Source: Dolomedes plantarius (lineage: Eukaryota > Arthropoda > Arachnida > Araneae > Dolomedidae). From it: a stretch of DNA of 64,000 nt. The stretch lies in the NCBI GenBank assembly GCA_907164885.2, contig OU015496.1, positions 101,929,632-101,993,631 of the forward strand. Direction: 5' to 3'. A model generated the notes under the pieces. That model had not been told where the DNA came from. It did not search any database and saw nothing but the letters and a program-made list of their open reading frames with translations. A program made the translations under genes and the position numbers. Numbering within the stretch: position 1 is the first letter of the stretch; each line of letters starts with the position of its first letter. Positions 1 through 13,737 of the stretch are shown here, piece by piece.

Positions 1-173
1 ACATGACCAAAAGGGTGCGCATTTTTTGAGAAAGAAGTGATTGTCTGGGGGACTATATACCCCTGTAAAATTATTGAGGGAACAGCTCCCTAATGCGTTT
101 AAGTATTCGAATGGAAAGGCAGCCTTTACTAGTAATATTGTTGCAAAAGTTAATAAGGGTTTCAAAACGTTAC

Positions 174-303
<130 letters not shown>

Positions 304-330
304 GTGAGAATGTGTGCGTGTATGAATAGA

Positions 331-1031
331 TAAATATATAGATAGAAAAAGAGACTGAAAAATAACTCGACTATAAAACTGAAACAGATAACTAAAACGA
401 AAAGAAACCAAATTGAGATAAACTAATAGAAAATTGTTTAATCTCATTCCAAACAGTGCTGACATTTTCATTAAACGAGACAATGTTTTTTTTCCATCAA
501 AGTAAACGCACATTGGTAATGGACAGGTCTTCAAAACATGAAAGAGAAAGAAACCGTCAAGAAGTGTAGAATCAAGCTGCCTCTTCGTAAACCTTCTAAA
601 TAACTCGTCACGAGAGGAGTAGTTATAATTCAAGAATTCTCATACAATGGACTAAGCATAGAGCAAAATAGCAAGTAAGACAGCATAAATTCTTTTACAC
701 ATACAATTAAACTTGTTCACAGAGGCTGAAATTCTCTAATAGTAACAAGTGCACCATAATTATTCATTTAGGAGTATTAAAATGTCATTATTAAAGATAC
801 AGCAATTGCGCAGAGAGTAAAATATAAAATGTTTATGTGAAGTATTATATTTAAGGATCCTGATATATTATATTTAAGGATCCTGATTATATTAAATTAA
901 AGAATCCTGATATAAATTGATTTAAATTTAATATAATTGAAATGATATACTCACAGGCCGGAAAAATATTATTTTCAATTTATTATAAAGAATTAAGATA
1001 GGAATTTATAAGCATTTTTTATTACGACAAG
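331..1031. other. Unannotated AT-rich stretch with a short tandem motif
   Basis: No gene or known element seen. Within it, at about 844-916, a motif of roughly 24 bases built around AAGGATCCTGATAT occurs three times head to tail (the third copy reads AAGAATCCTGATAT), a small minisatellite. Confidence 0.5.
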
Positions 1032-1032
1032 A

Positions 1033-1127
<95 letters not shown>
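1032..1127. repeat. (TA)n/(GT)n compound microsatellite
   Basis: TA repeats to about 1096 followed by (GT)n, abutting the left terminal repeat of the Tc1-like element that starts at 1132. Confidence 0.95.
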
Positions 1128-1131
<4 letters not shown>

Positions 1132-2544
1132 CACCGCTGGCCACTGTAAATGCAACACCCTGAAGGAAACATGCAAGTAACATGCAATTTACAACATGCA
1201 TTAGCGGAGGTGAGATATTATGCAAATGATTAGAATTTCAGCGCAGACGCACATCACGTGCGCCTGTGGCGCCACTTCAAAACGCCATTTAAGGCTTGGA
1301 GATTTGGACGATTTCAAGTTCGGCAATTGTGTTTTTCTTGTGGTTTTTTCAAAAAAACAATCAATTATGCCTCGTCGAAAACAGCGATCATCTTTTGATC
1401 AAGTATCCGAGTTCGACAGAGGAAGGATAGTGGCCTACCGAGATTGTGGATTATCTTTCAGGGAAATCGGTAGTCGTGTTGGACGAAACCAAACAACTGT
1501 AATGCAGATATGTGATCGTTGGATGCAGGAGGGTACGGCGGACCGGCGTGTTCGATCGCATCCACCTCAGCGCACCACTTCACGTGATGACAGGCAAATT
1601 GTGCGCATGGCAGTGACGGATCGCTCAGTCACATCACGAACCATAGCACAGCACATGCAGTCTGTAACGCAACATCCAGTGTCTGCGCGTACCATTCGAC
1701 GCCGTTTACAGCAGAGTGGTCTGTCCGCAAGACGTCCATTGCTTTGTCTACCCTTGACGCAGAACCACAGACGTCTCCGCCGCCAATGGTGCGATGACAG
1801 AAGGATGTGGACGGCAGAATGGAATGAAATTGTCTTTACTGACGAGTCACCCTTCTCTCTGCAACACCACGATTGTCGCATTCGAGTCTGGAGACAACGT
1901 GAAGATAGGATGCTGAACAGTTGCGTTATGCACCGCCACACTGGTCCTGCACCGGGTATTATGGTATGGGGCGGTATTGGATATCACTCTCGCACACCTC
2001 TAGTACGCATTGCCGGTACTTTAAACAGCCAGCGCTACATCTCCGAGGTGTTGGAGCCAGTTGTCCTTCTTTACCTTCAGGGCTTGCCCACAGCCATGTT
2101 TCAACAGGATAATGCGCGACCACACGTGGCACGCATTGTCCAACGGTTCTTCGTCAATCACCAGATTTAATTGTTTCCCTGGCCGCCTCGCTCTCCGGAT
2201 CTTTCGCCGATAAAAAACATGTGGTCCATGGTTGCTCTACGATTGACTCAGATTCCATCGCCAGCTGCCACAGCAGATCAACTTTGGCAACGTGTGGAAA
2301 CTGCTTGGTCTGCTGTACCCCAAGAACTCACCCAAAGTCTCTTTGGATCAACGCCGAGGCGTGTGGCAGCGGTGATCTCCAACAATGGCGGCTACTCTGG
2401 CTACTGATTTTGGCAGGAACCACACTTCACAGAAGTCTATAAATTTAATCATTTGATACTTGGTCAACATGTTATCTACAAAATAAATTTTGGTGTGATA
2501 TCTCTTGTCTTTCTTGGTGTTGCAATTGCTTGGTGGCCAGCAGT

Positions 2545-2545
<1 letters not shown>
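1132..2545 (+). mobile_element. Tc1-like DNA transposon, family A copy 1 (defective)
   Basis: Terminal inverted repeats begin CACYGCTGGCCAC at both ends and are followed by a GCAACACC block. A TA lies immediately outside each end (1130-1131 and 2546-2547), the Tc1/mariner target duplication. Length is 1414 bp, standard for Tc1-like elements. It carries a single transposase frame (1367-2407) that is broken. A better-preserved sibling lies at 36555-37962 on the minus strand. Both flanks are (TA)n microsatellite. Confidence 0.93.
1367..2407 (+). pseudogene. Tc1-like transposase (DD34E), inactivated
   Basis: Encodes the cut-and-paste transposase of the surrounding element: N-terminal helix-turn-helix DNA-binding region followed by a DDE catalytic domain (VFTDE, QQDNARPH and PDLSPI blocks are visible). 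Two lesions relative to the intact copy at 36691-37731. An in-frame TAA at 2168-2170 replaces the GAA codon after Gln-Ile, and the final catalytic Glu of the PIEN motif has become Lys (PIKN). Even read through, the active site would be lost. Start chosen at MPRRKQ because this Met is shared by both copies, while the upstream frame differs by a one-base indel between them. Full frame would be 346 residues. Confidence 0.93.

Positions 2546-2555
<10 letters not shown>

Positions 2556-2591
<36 letters not shown>
2556..2591. repeat. (TA)n microsatellite
   Basis: About 36 bases of TA repeats about ten bases beyond the right terminus of the Tc1-like element. Confidence 0.95.
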
Positions 2592-2595
<4 letters not shown>

Positions 2596-2756
2596 TCATT
2601 AGCAAATTACCTCGCATAACATGGCCAACAACAACGACAAAATTCAACAGTATTTGCAGTCATGCGCCCAGGCGTATCAATTCTGAACTTTACTCACTAT
2701 GAATATCCGCAGTGTGTTTTTATAAAGGCTTATTCTTGTCATTCTTTTTAAAGCTT

Positions 2757-2822
2757 AGTCTCGAACCCGGATCTGCTAACCTCAAGCCGCTGTTCTCCTA
2801 ATTGAACAATACCAGTGCTATA
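2757..2822 (-). repeat. tRNA-like sequence (tRNA pseudogene or SINE head)
   Basis: Read on the minus strand there is an A-box-like TTCAATTAGGAGAACAGC and a B-box-like GGGTTCGAGACT at roughly tRNA spacing. I cannot pair a convincing acceptor stem, so it is more likely a tRNA-derived SINE head or pseudogene than a working tRNA. Confidence 0.3.
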
Positions 2823-3904
2823 AGGAACGATCTTTTTTTTAAATTAATTCCATTCCTAGCTTTATTAATAATAATGCATAAATAATGCGAAAGCGAAGAT
2901 GGCTGAATGAAAAATGTTCCCCTTTTGAAGTCCTAGCATTCTCGTCGAGAAATCGATTTCGCATCATAATCACGCTGTAATGACGAGACTGGAAGAAAAA
3001 AATCCGCCAATTACGTTTACATAGAGCGTTAATTCTGTTGAAAGTGTACGTTATCCTTTGTTCTTAAGTTGTCCATTTATTGGTTATCGGATATTGCAAG
3101 ATATTACTCTCTTTTTGGCAGACTTTATTGAGACAGCGCGCACAAAACAGAGATGGATAGATAAATCGATTTTTGCATATTTCTGCGTAATTAATTCATC
3201 CCACACAATTTCCTAGTGAAGGATGTTTTCCTTTAAGACTTGAGGACATATTCTTTGTATAGCTTCAATATACACGAAATCGACGTTTGTGTTTTACCCT
3301 TTTAATATTATAAGTAGCTATGCAAATTTTCGGTTTCGATTGAATTCAAAAATATTTTTTTTTACTCGATGTCTGAAACCAAAAGCAGACGGCTTGCTTT
3401 TTTTAATTTCCTGAATTGTAAATAAAATATTTAAAAATAAAAGTTCAATTAGATAAAATGTTATACTTTGATCAAATGCATGCTTTTTTATCACCTAATC
3501 CATTCTGTCAACCAGCCAATTAACAGTGTTCTGAACTTCTAAAATAAAAAAAAATGACCATAACAGATTAGATACATACTTAATTAAATTTTACAACACA
3601 TGTTTTTCAAAATTAATTTATAAGCCTTCTATTTGGTCGATGATTTTTCATCATATTTTATCTTCATTTCCCATTTTAAAGAAATGTTACAGAGGAGCAA
3701 TTGGTTTCTTTCTCTTCATTTATTTATTTTGATCATAAAAAATATTTTAATACCAATTACGCATATCAATACATTGGTAAATGACGTATTTTACTTTTCT
3801 TTAATAATGTTAATATAGTTTTTTGTCTTTATTAGACTTCCCCGTAAGTCTGATGTAAGAATAAACCTTATCTTTTATCTGCCTCTTGTCAGAATTTTGT
3901 TTTA

Positions 3905-3905
<1 letters not shown>
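2823..3905. other. Unannotated AT-rich stretch
   Basis: No gene, transposon terminus or clear repeat unit recognised. The short frame at 3633-3818 has no recognisable features. Confidence 0.5.

Positions 3906-3941
<36 letters not shown>
3906..3941. repeat. (TA)n microsatellite
   Basis: TA repeats immediately left of a Tc1-like element. Confidence 0.95.
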
Positions 3942-3945
<4 letters not shown>

Positions 3946-3948
<3 letters not shown>

Positions 3949-5354
3949 TCATGGACAAAAAAATTAGCGCACCAAGAAATAATTGCGGGATCGTAACGAA
4001 ACTTGCAATGAAGGTACATGTCGGGGAGATATGCAAGTGATTAGAAATGCAGCGTGATTGCGCATTACGTATAGCCGGTAGAGGGCGTTGAACATCGTAC
4101 TCTGTGGAGTATAAAACAGGTAACCAAAGCTTGTTTGAGTGTGCTAAATCATTTACAAAGGAAGAGCTGATATAGACATGCCATTACGCCGTGTTTGAAG
4201 ACAATATAAGCAGTTGTCGCAGTTTGAGAGGGGGAGAATCGTCGGGATGATGGAAGCTGGGTGGTCAGCTAGGCGAGTAGCTCGTCAATTAGGCCGCTCT
4301 GATTGTGTTGTGAGGAGGTGTTGGGACCAGTGGACCCGAGAGATGTCATGTACACGAAGACCAGGCTCAGGACGCCCTCGACAGACCAGTCGTCGAGAAG
4401 ACCGCCACATCGTAAAAAATGCACGCGTACAGCCAACTGCTTCATCGGCCGCCATCCAGGCACAGGTAGCACCTTCACTAGGGGCCTCTGTGTCTTCTCG
4501 AACCATACGAAGGCGCCTGGCTGAAGGACAGTTGGTATCGCGACGCCCATTACGTGTGCTGCCCTTGACCCCCTCCCATCGACGCCTCCGTTTGGAGTTT
4601 TGCCGCGCACGAGGAAACTGGACTGCAGCGGAATGGAACCAGGTCGTATTTAGCGACGAATCCAGATTCAATCTCGACAGTGATGACAATCGTGTTCGTG
4701 GAGAGCCCGTGGTGAACGCTTCAATCCTGCCTTTGCTGTACAGCGGCACATCGCTCCCACAGCTGGTGTGATGGTATGGGGTGCCACTGCCTACAATACA
4801 CGGTCACCCCTAGTATTGTTCCGTGGCACCATGACAGCCCAGCGGTATGTTCATGAAATCCTGCAACCACATGTGTAGCCACTCATGCAACGGCTCCCAG
4901 GAGCCATTTTACAACAAGACAATGCTCGGCCTCATATGGCAAGGGTGTCACAAGACTGTCTCCGCACTGTTACTACCCTTCCTTGGCCCGCCCGATCCCC
5001 AGATTTGTCTCCAATCGAGCATATCTGGGATCATTTGGGACGACGAGTTGGGCATCCCACGAGTTTGAACGAACTAGAGGCAAGGTTACAGCAAATATGG
5101 AACGAAATGTCTCAAGACATCATACAGAACTTGTATGGCTCAATGCCCGATCGTATCGCATGGTGCATTCGCGCTAGAGGGGGTCCAACGGAGTATTAAC
5201 TCCTCCGTTCTTTTGCCTTTTTCTCTGAAATAAATTATCCTTTTTCTTTGATTTTCTTATCATTTACCTATATCAAAGTTGTCATTACGTATGTAAAATT
5301 TCGTTTCATTTTGACGACTCTTTCTTGGTGCGCTAATTTTTTTGTCCATGAGTG
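3946..5354 (+). mobile_element. Tc1-like DNA transposon, family B copy 1 (defective)
   Basis: Inverted terminal repeats of about 33 bp start CACTCATGGACAAAAAAATT at both ends. The right end is followed by TA (5355-5356); the left flanking dinucleotide reads CA, so one copy of the duplication has changed. Length is 1409 bp. The second family B copy is at 9494-10903 in the opposite orientation. Both ends lie in (TA)n tracts. Confidence 0.93.
4178..5199 (+). pseudogene. Tc1-like transposase, family B, inactivated
   Basis: Transposase of the surrounding element, beginning MPLRRV. An N-terminal helix-turn-helix region is followed by an SRTIRR linker and DDE blocks (VFSDESRF, QQDNARPH, PDLSPIEHIW). 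Compared with the opposite-strand sibling (9649-10671) it carries three lesions: TGA at codon 7 (4196-4198), a 4-base deletion just after the NRVR motif (about 4700) that shifts the frame, and TAG at 4876-4878. The undamaged frame would be 341 residues, a normal Tc1 transposase size. The lesions differ from those in the sibling, so the two copies decayed independently. Confidence 0.92.
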
Positions 5355-5464
<110 letters not shown>

Positions 5465-5778
5465 TTCAACATACAAGCTTAGAAGATTTTCACTTGAACG
5501 TACTACAGTATACTGAAAGCATTTTACTTAATTTGGCATTTCAGGGATTCTCCTTAATGCAAATACTTTCTCATGTATTCTAGCATCAATATTTCTCCTT
5601 TTACAGGAAACCTAATTTTTCTCCTAGCATTTCGTCAAAGGCATTCTAGAGTTTTTTTGAAAATGTTTCACAAGCATGTAACATAATTAGGAGGCATTTC
5701 TTCTTTTACGCCATTTCTTCTTTTTGATAAATCCTGATAATTGGGCCTTAACCCTCAGACAGTTAGGGAATTTATTTT

Positions 5779-5850
5779 AGACTAGATGAATACCCGTGCT
5801 TCGCTACGGAGTACATTCAAATTAAATACAACGGTCAATGTATGCAATTA

Positions 5851-5911
<61 letters not shown>

Positions 5912-6640
5912 GTTTATTTATTTATTTATTTATAATAAATGCAACGGTCAATATATGCAATTAATGCAAAATATATATATATATTTATAAGAAAATCGTA
6001 CGGATATTTTTAAAGACAAAATAATGTAGAAGGAAATATTCAAATGAAATGTTACGGTCAATGTATGTAATTAATTTGTACGTTTAATATCCATAAAACA
6101 TACTATTTTGAATTTAATTCTTAAAAACTTCCATCTCAATTAGTCTAATAGTTAAATTTTATCTTTTACGGTATTTTAATATTTTTTTGTCAATTTATTT
6201 CGTTGTTATGCACGTGGCGCAAAATTAATTTAAAGTATCACAAAATGAAAAGAAACTACGTGATCAACATTTAATAAATTAAATTCTAAAAATGAATCTT
6301 TGAAAATTTACCAAAAATCAGAAAAGGGAGGTAAACATTCGAAAAAGATTTCATTTTAAAGGAATTTTTATGATCTTTCTCTGGATATAAATTTGATAAC
6401 CGTAAGATTATTATTTTAAATGCAAACTTAAAATAAATTTACAAAAACAGCTTAAAAATTAATTTAAAAAGATTCTAAGAACAATTTTTCAAAAATCTTT
6501 ATTAGTGCACCCCTACACTATTAGAAGAATCGCCATGCAAAATTTCAGTCGTTTAGGTCCAGCGGTTTAGTCTGTGCGTTATCTGTCAGTCAGTCAGTCA
6601 ATCAGCCAGGCAGTCACGGAACTGTTTTATATTTAGGGAT
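5779..6640 (+). repeat. Dispersed repeat with (TA)n core and (GTCA)n tail, copy 1
   Basis: Starts with the CCCGTGCTTCGCTACGG motif seen at the head of many arthropod dispersed repeats and has an internal (TA)n tract (5858-5908). It ends with CAAAATTTCAGTCGTTTAGG, GTCCAGCGGTTTAGTCTGTG and (GTCA)n. The 3' half (6240-6600) is repeated at 11095-11480. The combination of a TA microsatellite and a GTCY tail resembles the mini-me class described in Diptera, but homology is not established. The 5462-5778 stretch before it shows nothing recognisable. Confidence 0.65.
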
Positions 6641-6753
6641 GAAGCAAAGGATTCGTTCATATACATTATGGAGGGTAATAGTGAGTAAGTTTATTGCTAC
6701 CCTTTTTTGTATTTTTTTCATTTTAATTAAAAAAAAAGTAGAGCTTTTGGCTG

Positions 6754-7163
6754 TTGTGTACTAACCCTATGGAATTCGCGCACCTCAATATTTACCCATG
6801 GAGAAAATTTATATACTATTTACAGCTACATAAATGCTGATAATTCAATAAAAAAGTTTTTTTTCAGACAGCCTGAACTTTTCTGCACCTTACAACAGGA
6901 TTAATTTTATAAAGTTCTTCCACCAAAGGAATTGATGAGCGTTTAAAACACACTGTACCAGATTTATTCCCTGAATAATTTAAAATTTAAAATATTATTT
7001 GCATTTTATTTTAAACGAAAAATGCCCCAAGGTATAAAATTTCTTTCTTTATTACGGACTACAATTTTTAAAAATATCTAAACTCGGCAACAATTTGACA
7101 AATTTTCTCTAAAAGTTAACATTGGGGTGAGTGAATCAAATAGGGTTAGTAAAAGCAGCCTAT
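6754..7163. mobile_element. MITE-like element with about 60-bp inverted ends (TTAA family, copy 1)
   Basis: Left end GGCTGTTGTGTACTAACC and right end GGTTAGTAAAAGCAGCC are inverted copies of one another, and the similarity extends over about 60 bases through CACCTCAAT to GAGAAAATTT. A relative with clear TTAA flanks lies at 29518-30061. There is no coding capacity. Confidence 0.7.
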
Positions 7164-7434
7164 ATCGTATTCAAACATTTGATATGCGAGAATTTATAAC
7201 ATAAATTTCTGTTAAGAAAGACAAAAATATCTTTTTCTCAACATACAAAAGTATGTGCAAAGCATGCATCCGAATACATTTCGTTGAACCCCGTGAAAAA
7301 AATTACAACCCTATGTGACATCCTTTACAATTTCTCCTACTTTAGGAAACAATTTAAATTTTACTATCCCATAGTTTTATAAGTGCGGAAGAATTGTGTT
7401 CCCCTTCGCCCACTGCATTGGAAATAATAAAAAA

Positions 7435-7706
7435 AGGTTGTTGTTGTTTATGCCACTTGACCGACAGCAACATTAGATCAAGTACCGAAGACTATGGGCG
7501 ATGAAGGTGCTGCTCCTATTTTGACTGGCACCACAAGGGTCGGAGTCCGACTTGGCCAAAGGACCAATCCCGAAATTTTGAACCGAGTCAAGTGACGAGA
7601 CCAGAACACTTGACTCCGTACCTCCAGAGTAAAATTTAAGAACTTGGAGGACATTGCAACCATGACAGGTTTTACGTGCACCAGCCTGCCATTTGTGTAC
7701 ATGGCA
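7435..7706 (-). mobile_element. SINE-2 fragment (5'-truncated)
   Basis: On the minus strand it shares the CAATGTCCTCCAAGTTC and GTCTCGTCACTTGACTCGGT blocks with the full copy at 42400-42749 and ends in (CAA)n (GTTGTTGTT on the plus strand at 7437). The tRNA-like head is missing. Its 3' part also carries AGTCGGACTCCGACCCTTGT, which is characteristic of the SINE-1 body. Confidence 0.75.
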
Positions 7707-7718
7707 GAGGATTTGTCG

Positions 7719-8338
7719 TTTATTTTCGTCATACGAATAACTGGTGAGTGGTTTTATTTTATTGTGAACTTTAAACTAAAACAGAAATTCTGCATGACCT
7801 ATAGCTAAAATCTGAGCATTTTAAACGAGAGGGGATTTAAAGTAAAATCTTAATAAATAAAATTTCTCTTTTAGAATTGACCTCACAAGGAAATCATGAC
7901 AACATCCAACTTTAAAATTGTTGATTTTTGAATGAGACACCGCAATTAAACACATTTATTTTCGCCATACGAATAACTGGTGAGCGGTTTTATTTTATTG
8001 TGAACTTTAAACTAAAGTACAAATTCTGCATGAGCTATAGATAAATTCTGAGCATTTTAAACGACAGGGGATTTAAAGTAAAATCTTAATAAATAAAATT
8101 TCTCTTTTAGAATTGACCTCACAAGGAAATCATAACAACATCCAACTTTAAAATTGTTGATTTTTGAATGAGACACCGCAATTAAACACATTTATTTTCG
8201 CCATACGAATAACTGGTGAGCGGTTTTATTTTATTGTGAACTTTAAACTAAAACACAAATTCTGCATGAGCTATAGATAAATTTTGAGCATTTTAAATGA
8301 TAGGGGATTTAAAGTAAAATCTTAATAAATAAAATTTC
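7719..8338. repeat. Tandem array, 236-bp unit, about 2.6 copies
   Basis: Units begin TTTATTTTCGYCATACGAAT at 7719, 7955 and 8191, exactly 236 bases apart, and are nearly identical; the third is cut short at about 8338. Confidence 0.93.
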
Positions 8339-8840
8339 TTTCCATCAACATACAGCAATATAATTAGAAACATATTTACCAAACCATTCCTTCGGTTTAC
8401 TTCAATAAAATTAGCATAAAATGGATATTAAAGAAAACTTAAAAAGACAAATTTAGCACCAGCTAAATATTAATTCTAAACAATTTATATAAAAAAAAGA
8501 CACAGTAAAATATTTCCTTACGAAAAAAAATATTTCGATACATCAACATGCAACAATATAATCAAAACATATTTACCGAAGCATTACTTTTATTTACTTT
8601 AATGACATTAGTATAAAGAGGAAATAAAAATTACTTAAAAAAAGCAAATTTAGTATCAACTAAATATTAATTCTAAACAATTTTAAGGAGAGAGGATTTA
8701 AAGAAAAATCTTTTCTTACCAAATATAAAATTTCTTTCCATTAACATCCAACTATATTCTCAAAACATATTTACCGAAGCATTCCGTTGATTTACTTTAA
8801 TGAAATTAGCATAAAGAGGAAATAAAAGTCAACGAGTTTG
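8334..8840. repeat. Tandem array, 198-bp unit, about 2.5 copies
   Basis: The landmark CATCAACAT / CATTAACAT recurs at 8343, 8541 and 8739, exactly 198 bases apart, with ACATATTTACC and AAATTAGCATAAAG blocks at matching offsets. It abuts the 236-bp array, and the two unit types share a block ending in AAAATTTCTTT. Confidence 0.88.
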
Positions 8841-9329
8841 TGGAATGAATAGGGGAAACAAACATAAAAAAATTACACTATCTTCTTTTTATCAAGACAA
8901 ATAAACCAGCTTTGTCGCATACAGTTAGGTCCTAATTAAAAACTGAATCTCGGTGTGATTTTACCGTAAGGAAAGGAGTAGTAATAAGATTGCTATTTTA
9001 CAGCAGCTTGTGCTGATAAATTTTTTAAATCATTCTTCTGCTTTAGAAAAAAAATCACCGGATGAAAAGAATTAAAAAAATATATAAATATACTAATTCT
9101 GTTTCATTGCTTTTCGTGTGTTCATGATCTTTATTGTAGTAGTCAGCACGTTTAAACTGAGATAAAAAATAATACTTAATAAAAACATTCAAAATTAATG
9201 TTATGTTCAACAATAAGAAAAATGTGATTTGAAATTATTATGACAGTGTAAAATATATAAGCTTTACCTGTTATGTATTTCAAGTAAAGTAAAGCATCGA
9301 CAAATATTAAATAAAACGACGAAATGACG
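8841..9329. other. Unannotated AT-rich stretch
   Basis: Nothing recognised on either strand. Confidence 0.5.
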
Positions 9330-10903
<1,574 letters not shown>

Positions 10904-11017
10904 TATATATATACACACATATATATACACATATATATATACACATATATATATATATATATATGTACACACATATATATATATATACACACACATATAT
11001 ATATATATATATATATT
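10904..11017. repeat. (TA)n microsatellite with ACAC interruptions
   Basis: TA repeats broken at irregular intervals by ACAC/GTAC, abutting the Tc1-like element. Confidence 0.93.
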
Positions 11018-11089
11018 TCAGCATATCGAGTCGTTAGCCTTAAAAAAAGAAAAGTGTGAAATTCGGGTAAAACAATTAATAAAAACGCA

Positions 11090-11515
11090 AAATTGCACAA
11101 AAAGAAAAGAAACCACGTGATCAGCATTTAATAAATTAAATTCTAAAAATTAAACTTTAAAAATTCACCAAAAATCAGAAATTGGAGGTAAAGATTCGAA
11201 AAAGGTTTCATTTTAAAGGAAGTTTTATGATCTTTCTTGCTATATAAATTTTATAACCCTCGGATTATTATTTTAAATGCAAACTTTAAAGAATGTTACA
11301 AAAACAGCTTAAACTTTTTATTTAAAGAGTCTAAGAAGAATTTTTCAAAAATATCTCTTATTGCACCCCTACACTATAAGAATAATCATTATGCAAAATT
11401 TCAGCCCTTTAGGTCCAGCGGTTTGGTCTGTGCGTTATATGTCAGTCAGTCAGTCAGTCAGTCAGTCAATCTGTCAGTCAGTCCCTTAATGGAACTGCTT
11501 TTTATACATAGATAA
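11090..11515 (+). repeat. Dispersed repeat with (GTCA)n tail, copy 2 (3' part)
   Basis: Matches 6241-6610 closely, including GCACCCCTACACTAT, CAAAATTTCAG, TTAGGTCCAGCGGTTTG and a long GTCA run (11451-11480). The SQSVSQSV reading frame is the tail microsatellite. Confidence 0.8.
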
Positions 11516-13735
11516 CAGCGAATATAGCTAATTCTATGTAATTAACACTCGGTCCTCAGTACACAGCGTTCACCCATCGAGATCTTAACATCGTCAATAA
11601 GTAGCTTCTCCAGGTATTGAGTCTACCAAATTGTTTAACATTCATAAAAGCACTTATTTTGTATAGTAAAGAGCTATATCTCCGTGTTGCAAAGTTTGGG
11701 TTCAAGTGTCCACTTGATGGGTTTCTTGTTACTTAAGCAAAGGAGTATATTTCTCTGGATTTGCAAAAATGAATTTTGTTGTTGTCTGCCAATGACGGAC
11801 ACTTGCCCATTAAGACAATCGCACTGAATCCACGACAATGATTGGCTGCTTTCAATGGGGGCACCTTATAGGCGAACTAACACCACCCCCTGTCACATTA
11901 AATTTTCAGTAAAACGGTCATTTCCAAGAACTTTCCTGCTGCTAGAGTTCTTCTAACATAACTGGAATACAAGTCCACTGAATTCACCAAACTGAGTCCC
12001 CCAGATTTACTGTATAATTACAAATTGTCAATATTGCGTGATCTAAAAAAATGATATCTCTCATAAACGCGTCCTTATGCGTCATTTTTTTTCCATTTCA
12101 ATGTAAGAGAAAGTTCAGAAATAAATTCGATCCGCTTAAGTAAATATTTTTTTATCTTCTTTATCTCAGTACTCAGTTAACCCATTATATAATTTACTGA
12201 GTATAGAGATGAAACCCGAACAAAATTTATTAAGTCACTAGATACGATTCATTCTGAATTTGTTCAAAACTACCAGAGAGTGAAATACTCCAAAAGTACT
12301 AAAGAATATATAAATTTAAGTGAACTTTAAGAATTTTTAAAATAGCTCCATTTTTATTTCAGTGGCTCACAACTTCTGTTCAAATAGAACAGAGATATAC
12401 TTTTACTAGAAATATTTGTTTCCCCAGATATAAACATGACTTTGAAATTACATGTATGAGTTATCGGGTGTATTTACGCTCATATTTTCCCAGGCCAGAA
12501 TTTTTATCCAAATTTTCTGGATGAAAAAAAGAATAATCCTCCTTTCTCTACTTAGCATATCTTTCATCCAAGTATCTTCAAGGCACAGCGATTAAAAAAA
12601 ATAGAATAAAATTGCTTATGAGGTTTCGAGACATGCTTAAGATACAGCTTTAAAAGAATTTCTTCCATGTTCGAAAAGATAAATTGAAATTCTTTTAAAA
12701 ATTCTTCCCCAGACTTTTAAATTGCCTTTTCAGAGCATAAATTTCCTCTCCACGGAGTGGTTTATATACTGCTTCATTAAAAATAAAATTTGGATATTTA
12801 GCTAAAAAGCAACGGCCTCATCATTAAAATAGAATTAAGCTTCTTGGCTTCCTGACAACAGTAGTTCTCAAACCTTTTCGCTTTTGCTGGATATCTATGC
12901 AATTTTAAATACGTAAATATGAGTTTGGAATACATAAAAAATTGCATGGTAATCCAGGATTAGTGCAATGTAATTTTTATTTCTAAATACTTCTGCTTTT
13001 ATGATTTATAAAATGCGGGGTCTATTTAAATGTATCGTATATATTCTTAGCGAAATGAATATTTATTGATGATAAAAGATACTTAAGTATCTCTTTTGAA
13101 TTATTACATTTTTCAAGCGGAATGATGACTCACACTTCAAAATTGTGCTAACGTTATCCATTTTTGTTGAATTTCCCAACGGTAAAAAGAACAGTCGGTG
13201 ACAAAATTTTATGCGCATTTTCAGTATGATGAGATTTGTCTTGATTTTTTCTTTTCTACTCAGTTCTACTCATTCCTACTCAGTCACTTGCCTATAAAAA
13301 AAACTTTTCATCTATAAAACACGGATGTCTTCTGAGAATTTAATTTTATTACGATTAATTCCACGATAAAAATATGAATTTTGTATTTACAGTAAAAATC
13401 ATAATGATACGTAATCTCATCTAATGATAAATATTTCATATAAATTATTTCACAAATTTTCTGATAATTTTTATTTTTGAACACAAAATAAATAGACCGA
13501 TTAGAATTCTACCCCCTCTATCCAAAAAAAAAAGGTATACGTTTTAAAACACGTTGAAGATTCACGGATTATGTAAACATTTTAGTAATCAAGTAGCCAA
13601 TTTCTTAACTGACAGTGATCGTAAAATAGTGGATCATAGTAGCTGGACATTTCTTTTTGATTAAGTAAAAAAATTTCAATAAGAAATTTTTTTTGAAATA
13701 TTGTACAAAATAAAGAAACACTCGCTGCGTCTGGT
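11516..13735. other. Long unannotated AT-rich stretch with a SINE-3 scrap
   Basis: No gene seen. Around 11840-11900 the minus strand shows a remnant of the SINE-3 3' part (GGGGGCACCTTATAGGCG, shared with 19470-19490). The rest is featureless to the eye. Confidence 0.45.
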
Positions 13736-13737
13736 AC

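Noticed and set aside
2757..2822. Functional tRNA gene on the minus strand
   Set aside because: A- and B-box-like motifs are present but no consistent acceptor stem or anticodon arm could be drawn, so it is listed only as tRNA-like.
7719..8840. Possible CRISPR array because of regular repeats
   Set aside because: Units are 236 and 198 bp with no short repeat-spacer alternation, in a clearly eukaryotic context.
11451..11485. Serine-glutamine-valine repeat protein in the frame at 11237-11515
   Set aside because: It is the translated (GTCA)n tail of a dispersed repeat.
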